DNA from: Balneolales bacterium
Lineage (GTDB): Bacteria; Bacteroidota; Rhodothermia; Balneolales; Natronogracilivirgulaceae
Assembly (NCBI GenBank): GCA_007127695.1
Contig: SKYW01000297.1
Location: 1-6,656, forward strand
Length of the DNA: 6,656 nt
Direction: 5' to 3'
Part shown: positions 1 to 6,656 of the stretch, piece by piece
Numbering within the stretch: the stretch's first letter is position 1
How the letters are laid out: the number at the start of each line of letters is the position of its first letter
Translations under genes and position numbers: made by a program
The notes under the pieces: model-generated
What the model was told of the DNA's origin: nothing
The model's database searches: none
The model's input: the letters and a program-made list of their open reading frames with translations, nothing else

Positions 1-1230
1 CTGGGCCGCAATGCGCGCCGGGCATCACGGGAGTTGATGGGCTGGAGCGCGGAACAGAAAAACCGGGCGCTGGAATCCATGGCTGAAGAGCTCGAGAGCC
101 GGACGCCGCAGATCCGCGAAGTAAACGGCCGGGATGTGGCCGAAGCGCGTGAAAACGGGCTTTCGGATGCCATGGTGGACCGGCTCGTGCTCAATGAAGA
201 CCGCATGGCAGCCATGGTCCAGGGTCTGCGCGACATTGCCGCGCTGCCCGATCCGGTCGGACGCATCCTCAAATCCTGGGAGAAGGAAAACGGCCTGCAA
301 CTCAAAAAGGTGGCGGTGCCGATCGGTGTGATCGGCATGATATACGAATCGCGTCCAAACGTGACCGCCGATGCCGCCGCGCTGTGCCTCAAGGCCTCCA
401 ACGCGATCATACTGCGGGGTGGATCCGAGGCGTTGCGTAGCAACCAGGCCATTGCCGATGCGCTCCGGGAGGGGGGACGTGCGGCCGGGTTGCCGGACCA
501 TGCCATCCAGCTGGTCCCCGTCCGCGACCGTGCGGCAGTCCGCGCGCTGGTCACCATGGATGAGTACGTCGATGTGATCATACCCCGCGGCGGCCAGGGA
601 CTCATCCGCGCCGTGGCTGAAAACGCCACCGTGCCGGTCCTCAAGCATTACGAAGGCATCTGCCACGTCTATGTCGATGCCGAGGCGGATCCTGCCATGG
701 CCTGGTCGATTGTCGAGAACGCCAAGTGCCAGCGTCCAGGCGTGTGCAACGCCGCTGAAACGCTTCTGGTGGATGCGGCCCTGGATCCGCAATGGCTGGC
801 GAAAATGGCGGATGTCCTCGATGCCCGCGGCGTCGAGCTGCGCGGCGATGAGCGGGCGCGCGGGATCGTGCCGTCCATGAAGGAGGCCGTCGAGCAGGAC
901 TGGCGCACCGAGTACCTGGATCTGATCCTGTCGGTGCGCGTTGTGGACGGCATCGAACAGGCCGTGGAACACATCAACACCTACGGGTCGGGACATTCGG
1001 ATGCCATCGTGACCGAAGATCCCGAAAAGCAGGACTATTTCGGGCGTATGGTGGATTCGGCCGCGGTGTATGTGAACGCATCCACCCGGTTCACAGATGG
1101 CGCGGAGTTCGGCATGGGCGCCGAGATCGGCATCAGCACCGACCGGCTGCACGCCCGGGGACCCGTGGCGCTGGAGGAACTGACGACCTACAAATACGTG
1201 GTGACCGGAAACGGGCAGATCAAGCAGTGA
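1..1230 (+). CDS. proA: Gamma-glutamyl phosphate reductase (glutamate-5-semialdehyde dehydrogenase), 5' end cut by the window
   Basis: This cytoplasmic enzyme reduces gamma-glutamyl phosphate with NADPH to glutamate-5-semialdehyde, the second step of proline synthesis from glutamate. The frame is open from base 1, and the residues before the TTG/ATG at 34-39 already read like a ProA N-terminus (LGRNARRASREL). I therefore treat the gene as beginning just upstream, with roughly ten residues missing from a family length of about 415. Seen in the sequence: the dehydrogenase signature GVIGMIYESRPNVTADAAAL near residues 109-128, followed by LKASNAIILRGGSEA; IPRGGQGLI near 193-201; the catalytic cysteine at codon 745-747 (residue 249 counted from base 1) in RPGVCNAAETLLV; and the C-terminal run FTDGAEFGMGAEIGISTDR. 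All expected blocks are present without a frameshift, and the gene ends at TGA 1228-1230. The kinase partner proB often neighbours proA but is not in view. Identification is very secure; only the start is unknown. Confidence 0.97.
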   Translation: MGRNARRASRELMGWSAEQKNRALESMAEELESRTPQIREVNGRDVAEARENGLSDAMVDRLVLNEDRMAAMVQGLRDIAALPDPVGRILKSWEKENGLQLKKVAVPIGVIGMIYESRPNVTADAAALCLKASNAIILRGGSEALRSNQAIADALREGGRAAGLPDHAIQLVPVRDRAAVRALVTMDEYVDVIIPRGGQGLIRAVAENATVPVLKHYEGICHVYVDAEADPAMAWSIVENAKCQRPGVCNAAETLLVDAALDPQWLAKMADVLDARGVELRGDERARGIVPSMKEAVEQDWRTEYLDLILSVRVVDGIEQAVEHINTYGSGHSDAIVTEDPEKQDYFGRMVDSAAVYVNASTRFTDGAEFGMGAEIGISTDRLHARGPVALEELTTYKYVVTGNGQIKQ

Positions 1231-1281
1231 GTGGGGATGGCTTTTTCTCAGCCTCCGGTCGGTCCGGTTTGGCCTGTCCGC

Positions 1282-3147
1282 CTAGCGCGCGCCTCCGCCT
1301 GCTCCGCCGCCGGCCACGCCTGCCGATGCGCCTCCGACACCCGATACGCCACTGAAAGAACTGGTGCCGCTGGACGCCAGCGTGCTCAGGCCGGATGCGA
1401 TATCGGTCGTACCGTGGATGCCTGACTGCGGCACGACCCACAAAAAGATCGGGCTTTCCTCGGTTACATCGGCAAGCCGCTTTTCCAACTGTTTTTTGGT
1501 CAGGCCCAGGGCAATCGCATACACGAAATGCCGTCCCATGTCATTCTGGTCAAAGGAGCTGTTTGGACCTTTTTTCAGTGCCTTTCGGTAGGCGGTCCAT
1601 TCCACATGCAGATCGGTGCCGAACTGGGTGCGCTTCGGAAGTGTCAGGCTCAGCATCATCATCAGGATTACGAGTACAATCCCGACAGCCCCGATGCTCC
1701 CGGAAAGAATGGTTACCACGATCATCCCGAGTAGCAGTGGCAGCTGGGCGAACAGATGGAAATAGAACGCCTTTTGCGCGGTCAGGTCAAACCACTGCTG
1801 ATCCCTGAGCGCTTTGCGGAAGCGTTTGCGCCACTCCTTCCACCAGGACTTCAGGGATTTTTCGGACCAGTCAAGCACCTTGTCCATGCGGGTGACATCC
1901 TCGTCAATGCGGCTTGCGGCCATTTCCAGCAGCGAGAGCTCCCAGTCACTGAGGGTTTCTGCCGGTTTTTTTCCTGTTTTCTCAAGATGGTATTCCGGCG
2001 ATTCGGTGCTGAGGAATTTCTTGTCTCCCTTTTTTTCTACGATGCGGAAGTAGCCCTGACGCGCAAGGTCGAAGATGGTGATGCCCAGAGCCAGCTTGTC
2101 CGGCTCGGTGTTGAGGGGACCGAGCATCAGTTTCCGCACCAGTGCCGGCGGATGATCCGATGGAGGGGTGTAGCGCGGCTTGTCGGAAGCGGATCCGGAC
2201 TCGAAACGGCGTCCGTATCGGCGATAGAACCAGGTGAAGAGGATGACCGATACCGGAGCAAACACGGCAAAAAGCCCGATTCCGAGCATCCGGAGTTGCC
2301 GTTGGCGCTCTTGCGCATCCACCCAGGCGGCTTCTTCCTCCATAACCCGCTCAAGCGTGAACCGGCGGTCGGTCACCTCGGCTTCGGTCAGGACCCTGGT
2401 CGGGAACAGGATGCGTGCCTCGACCTGATCGGAGCTGCGAAAACCCTCGCCTTCCAGGTAAAGCACGGAGCCTTCCACCCGTTTATTTACGTGGTCAGGC
2501 GTATCGCGCATCCACACATTCCAATCCTCCGCTTCAATCCGCCGGGGCAGGGAAATACGTGCCCGGAAGGATTCCGGCGTACGGGCAAGCCGATCGGACA
2601 GAAAGATCCAGTACCATTCGGTGACATCGGGACCGGTGACCAGGGCGTCGTGCAGGTCGTACTGGATGGTGTAGGTATGCTCGGTGGTGTCGCGTGTTTC
2701 GATGAACCAGGTGATCCGAAGCTCCTGTTCGTTGCGTGCCACCCGGAACGTGCCGGTCTGTCCGCTGTTGTCGTTGATCAGTGTCCGGCCATTCTGGCGC
2801 ACGCGGATGTTTTCCACGGCATCGAAGCCCCTGAGCGGGAGTGTGTAAAAGACTTCGGTGTAGCTTCCCTCAAACCGGTAGCGCCGGTCTTCGACATAGC
2901 GGATGGTGCCATCGGGCTGAATTTCTGCCTGGATAGCGATGTCCCGTATCTGAAAGTCCCTGGCGACGGATGATACCGGCAGCATGGTGCAAATGGCAAA
3001 AAGCGTGACAAATGTTGCAGCGATAAGACGCCTGGTAATTTTCAGACACCCGGTATTTTGAAAATTGTTGCGGTTGTCGGGAAGCCGAAGATGGAAATGG
3101 GTCTCAGGCAGGGTTGTATGACGGTTCATCATGTCACTGGATTTCAT
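1282..3147 (-). CDS. DUF2207-type predicted membrane protein with signal peptide and glycine-rich C-terminus
   Basis: The 621-residue product resembles the DUF2207 (YciQ-like) membrane protein family, whose biochemical role is unknown. Order of parts: a long polar N-terminus (1-35); a signal-peptide-like stretch (about 36-62: KITRR, a hydrophobic core, then SSVA before RDF); a beta-rich extracytoplasmic domain (about 64-250, with YTLPLRGFDAVENIRV and WYWIFLSDR); a first membrane span (about 286-307) followed by the basic YRRYGRR; a cytoplasmic segment with LGITIFDLARQGYFRI (about 354-369); a lysine/tryptophan-rich helix (425-450); two adjacent spans (about 460-503); the family-like EWTAYRKAL and FVYAIALGLTKKQLEKR; and a Ser/Gly tail ending GGGAGGGAR. 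The start is uncertain. ATG codons at 3147, 3132 and 3129 all lack a clear Shine-Dalgarno, and all leave an unusually long region before the signal peptide. The gene lies 93 bases downstream of a small secreted-protein gene on the same strand and converges on proA with a 51-base gap. The family call comes from recalled patterns, not a search. Confidence 0.85.
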   Translation of the reverse strand: MKSSDMMNRHTTLPETHFHLRLPDNRNNFQNTGCLKITRRLIAATFVTLFAICTMLPVSSVARDFQIRDIAIQAEIQPDGTIRYVEDRRYRFEGSYTEVFYTLPLRGFDAVENIRVRQNGRTLINDNSGQTGTFRVARNEQELRITWFIETRDTTEHTYTIQYDLHDALVTGPDVTEWYWIFLSDRLARTPESFRARISLPRRIEAEDWNVWMRDTPDHVNKRVEGSVLYLEGEGFRSSDQVEARILFPTRVLTEAEVTDRRFTLERVMEEEAAWVDAQERQRQLRMLGIGLFAVFAPVSVILFTWFYRRYGRRFESGSASDKPRYTPPSDHPPALVRKLMLGPLNTEPDKLALGITIFDLARQGYFRIVEKKGDKKFLSTESPEYHLEKTGKKPAETLSDWELSLLEMAASRIDEDVTRMDKVLDWSEKSLKSWWKEWRKRFRKALRDQQWFDLTAQKAFYFHLFAQLPLLLGMIVVTILSGSIGAVGIVLVILMMMLSLTLPKRTQFGTDLHVEWTAYRKALKKGPNSSFDQNDMGRHFVYAIALGLTKKQLEKRLADVTEESPIFLWVVPQSGIHGTTDIASGLSTLASSGTSSFSGVSGVGGASAGVAGGGAGGGAR

Positions 3148-3240
3148 TATTTGGTGCTATTCTGTGTTGCCGGTTCCTTCGGACTGAAAACAGGCGATCA
3201 GATGATAATCTGGTTGCATTCATCATGATGGCTGATAAGA
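3148..3240. repeat. Gap between the two minus-strand genes with two short dyads
   Basis: The 93-base spacer contains CAGAT-gata-ATCTG (3199-3212) and a perfect 10-base palindrome CATCATGATG (3221-3230). Both are short enough to occur by chance. They could mark an operator or a weak hairpin between the secreted-protein gene and the DUF2207 gene. I see no convincing promoter or T-tract terminator, so read-through from the upstream gene is the simpler view. Confidence 0.3.
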
Positions 3241-3573
3241 TCACTTCTCTTCCGGGATCCAGGAATATTTGATGACCTTGATTACGTGTTCTTCCCTGCC
3301 GGCATACTCCTCGATGACCGGCACGCCCGTGATGCGGATGCGTCCGCGCCGCTGCTGCCAGAGCTGTTGCAGTTCCTGTTCGTCCATGTCCAGGAACCAG
3401 CGCTCTCCGGCGTCGGTTACCAGCGCAATCCTGGTGAACGGTTCGTTGCCGAAGAGCCGGAGGGATCCTTCCCAGGTTTCAACGGTGTCGCGGTCGGATG
3501 CCCCCGCGGCACACAGGGCTGCCACCGGAAGGATTAGCGCAAGCAACAGTAAGATCATGGTTTTAGAGGTCAT
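3241..3573 (-). CDS. Small secreted or periplasmic protein of unknown function, possibly OB-fold-like
   Basis: I do not recognise a named family. With the ATG at 3571-3573 the product has 110 residues. It begins MTSKT, has a strongly hydrophobic stretch (about 6-22: MILLLLALILPVAALCA) typical of a Sec signal peptide, and leaves a mature domain of about 85 residues. The only cysteine sits in AALCAAG, which is a poor lipobox because position -1 is Leu, so I favour an ordinary secreted protein over a lipoprotein. The mature part alternates short beta-like segments (WEGSLRLFG, RIALVTDAGERWFLD, GRIRITGVPV, EHVIKVIKYSWI) around a Glu/Gln-rich helix (DEQELQQLWQQRRG). That pattern suggests a small beta-barrel or OB-like fold; this is inference. 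A longer reading from the GTG at 3640-3642 is possible, but that start overlaps a TATAAT box. The 3573 ATG follows an A-rich leader (AAAATTATAAAA), a common start context in Bacteroidota-like genomes. The DUF2207 gene follows 93 bases downstream and may be co-transcribed. Confidence 0.75.
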   Translation of the reverse strand: MTSKTMILLLLALILPVAALCAAGASDRDTVETWEGSLRLFGNEPFTRIALVTDAGERWFLDMDEQELQQLWQQRRGRIRITGVPVIEEYAGREEHVIKVIKYSWIPEEK

Positions 3574-3624
3574 TTTTATAATTTTTAGCTCAATTGTGCT
3601 CATATGGCGGGATTTCGCCGGGAG

Positions 3625-3644
3625 TTCACAATTATACTTCACAA
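3625..3644 (-). promoter_or_regulatory. Probable -10 box for the secreted-protein gene, flanked by a TTGTGAA direct repeat
   Basis: Read on the minus strand, TATAAT occupies 3636-3631, an exact match to the sigma-70 -10 consensus. It is bracketed by two identical TTGTGAA heptamers (3644-3638 and 3631-3625) spaced 13 bases start to start; the second shares one base with the box. A transcript would start near 3624, giving a leader of about 50 bases to the ATG at 3573 and excluding the GTG at 3642 as the start. No good -35 hexamer lies at the usual distance, so an activator, or a Bacteroidota-type sigma factor with different requirements, may be involved. The repeat as an operator is inference. 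Confidence 0.4.
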
Positions 3645-3666
3645 AATTGAAATTTATTGAATATAT

Positions 3667-3688
3667 TTATGAAGTCCATTCTTCATAA
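3667..3688. repeat. Perfect inverted repeat, 8-bp arms with 6-base spacer
   Basis: TTATGAAG (3667-3674) and CTTCATAA (3681-3688) are exact reverse complements separated by TCCATT. The site is in AT-rich DNA about 31-57 bases upstream of the minus-strand TATAAT box, where a transcription factor could bind. There is no T-tract directly after either arm, so an operator is more likely than a terminator. Which regulator would use it is unknown. Confidence 0.45.
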
Positions 3689-3883
3689 TATCAACATAAA
3701 AAAGCCCTTTTTTGATTATTAATTAAAAGTTTAGATGGAGTTTGCTTTGCTGTTGGTGGAAGATGGGACCGGGGACGTACAGGCGCATTTACTGTTATTG
3801 ACAGTCTGTCCGTAAATCCGGAACGGCCCTGAACAGGCGCACAGCTGGAGCCGGATCCCGGACCGCGTGAGCATGCGCTGATT

Positions 3884-3913
3884 TTTACCCCGTGGTATTT
3901 TTAGCCACATAAT
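3884..3913 (+). promoter_or_regulatory. Candidate nifJ promoter
   Basis: TTTACC (3884-3889) and CATAAT (3908-3913) match 4 of 6 and 5 of 6 bases of the sigma-70 -35 and -10 consensus, with an 18-base spacer. Transcription would begin near 3920, about 27 bases before the nifJ ATG. A dyad GTGG-N9-CCAC (3892-3895, 3905-3908) fills the spacer and touches the -10 box, a position suited to a repressor. The call rests on pattern only; many Bacteroidota-like promoters do not follow this consensus. Confidence 0.35.
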
Positions 3914-3933
3914 TATTTACACGACAAGAACCT

Positions 3934-3940
3934 GGAAGGA
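3934..3940 (+). promoter_or_regulatory. nifJ ribosome binding site
   Basis: GGAAGGA ends six bases before the ATG at 3947-3949, a good Shine-Dalgarno match at the expected distance. It is the only clear one in the window and fixes the nifJ start, which also agrees with the N-terminal alignment of the protein family. Confidence 0.75.
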
Positions 3941-3946
3941 TTATTT

Positions 3947-6656
<2,710 letters not shown>

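Larger units (their letters stand above)
3574..3946. other. Divergent intergenic region between the secreted-protein gene and nifJ
   Basis: This 373-base stretch has no supported gene. It has three parts. About 3574-3735 is strongly AT-rich apart from a short GC patch (3605-3624); it holds the probable promoter of the minus-strand gene and an inverted repeat at 3667-3688, plus AAAAAAGCCCTTTTTT at 3698-3713. About 3750-3880 is GC-rich, like the coding DNA, but both strands offer only short, unconvincing reading frames; it includes the small dyad GACAG-T-CTGTC (3800-3810). About 3880-3946 becomes AT-rich again and carries the likely nifJ promoter and ribosome binding site. Divergent regulation of the flanking genes from this region is inference. 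Confidence 0.7.

Noticed and set aside
25..1152. Long minus-strand open frame (375 codons) opposite proA
   Set aside because: It lies antisense to a fully convincing proA. The His/Asp/Gly-rich product shows no family resemblance and is typical of a reverse-strand shadow of GC-rich coding DNA.
1231..1281. Possible bidirectional terminator between proA and the DUF2207 gene
   Set aside because: Only 4-bp stems can be drawn (GGCT at 1239-1242 with AGCC at 1250-1253; CCGG pairs nearby), with no T-tract after them. The convergent layout predicts a terminator, but the sequence does not show a clear one.
1756..2973. Plus-strand open frame of 405 codons opposite the DUF2207 gene
   Set aside because: The minus-strand product has a signal peptide, membrane spans and family-like motifs. 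The plus-strand translation has none of these and is a shadow.
3574..3642. Extended GTG or upstream ATG (3603) start for the small secreted protein
   Set aside because: The GTG at 3642 overlaps the TTGTGAA/TATAAT promoter element, and both would put extra residues before an already complete signal peptide. The ATG at 3573 has the better upstream context.
3698..3713. AAAAAAGCCCTTTTTT as an intrinsic terminator
   Set aside because: The arms are A/T runs with almost no GC stem and a loop of only two to four bases. It is also upstream of both flanking genes and does not follow either one.
3798..3803. TTGACA as a -35 box for nifJ
   Set aside because: It is an exact hexamer, but no -10-like sequence lies 16-18 bases downstream, where the DNA is GC-rich.
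3731..3910. 59-codon minus-strand frame in the intergenic region (MWLKIPRGKNQR start)
   Set aside because: The product is rich in Ser, Cys, Arg and Asn without a domain pattern, there is no ribosome binding site, and it overlaps the likely nifJ promoter. Probably chance.

Overview
The window carries four protein-coding genes and no sign of a mobile element, CRISPR array or RNA gene. It looks like ordinary chromosome from an anaerobic or facultative bacterium. GC-rich coding DNA is combined with abruptly AT-rich intergenic DNA. Start sites are mostly weak or A-rich instead of strong Shine-Dalgarno sites. There is also a long NifJ-type pyruvate:ferredoxin oxidoreductase. Together these would suit the Bacteroidota/Balneolota/Rhodothermota side of the tree, but that placement is inference and no marker gene here proves it.

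Layout. Positions 1-1230 (+) hold nearly all of proA, the proline-biosynthesis enzyme gamma-glutamyl phosphate reductase, whose first residues lie before the window. It converges on a large minus-strand gene (1282-3147) for a DUF2207-type membrane protein with a signal peptide, three predicted membrane spans and a glycine-rich tail. Upstream of that gene on the same strand is a small secreted protein of about 110 residues (3241-3573). The two are separated by 93 bases and could share a transcript.

From 3574 to 3946 there is a divergent intergenic region. Its small-gene side is very AT-rich and contains a TATAAT box flanked by two TTGTGAA repeats, plus a perfect 8-bp-arm inverted repeat. Its middle is GC-rich and unexplained. 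Its right end has a plausible promoter and a good ribosome binding site for nifJ. The nifJ gene (3947 onward, +) runs off the right edge after about 903 codons. Its pyruvate- and thiamine-site residues, two ferredoxin-type cluster motifs and three cysteines of the third cluster are all visible.

The genes do not form one pathway: proA is amino-acid biosynthesis, nifJ is central anaerobic carbon metabolism, and the two minus-strand genes encode envelope proteins of unknown function. I found no evidence of a new multi-gene system. The most interesting parts are the regulatory architecture between the small secreted gene and nifJ, the uncharacterised secreted/membrane pair, and a lysine-rich linker inside NifJ.
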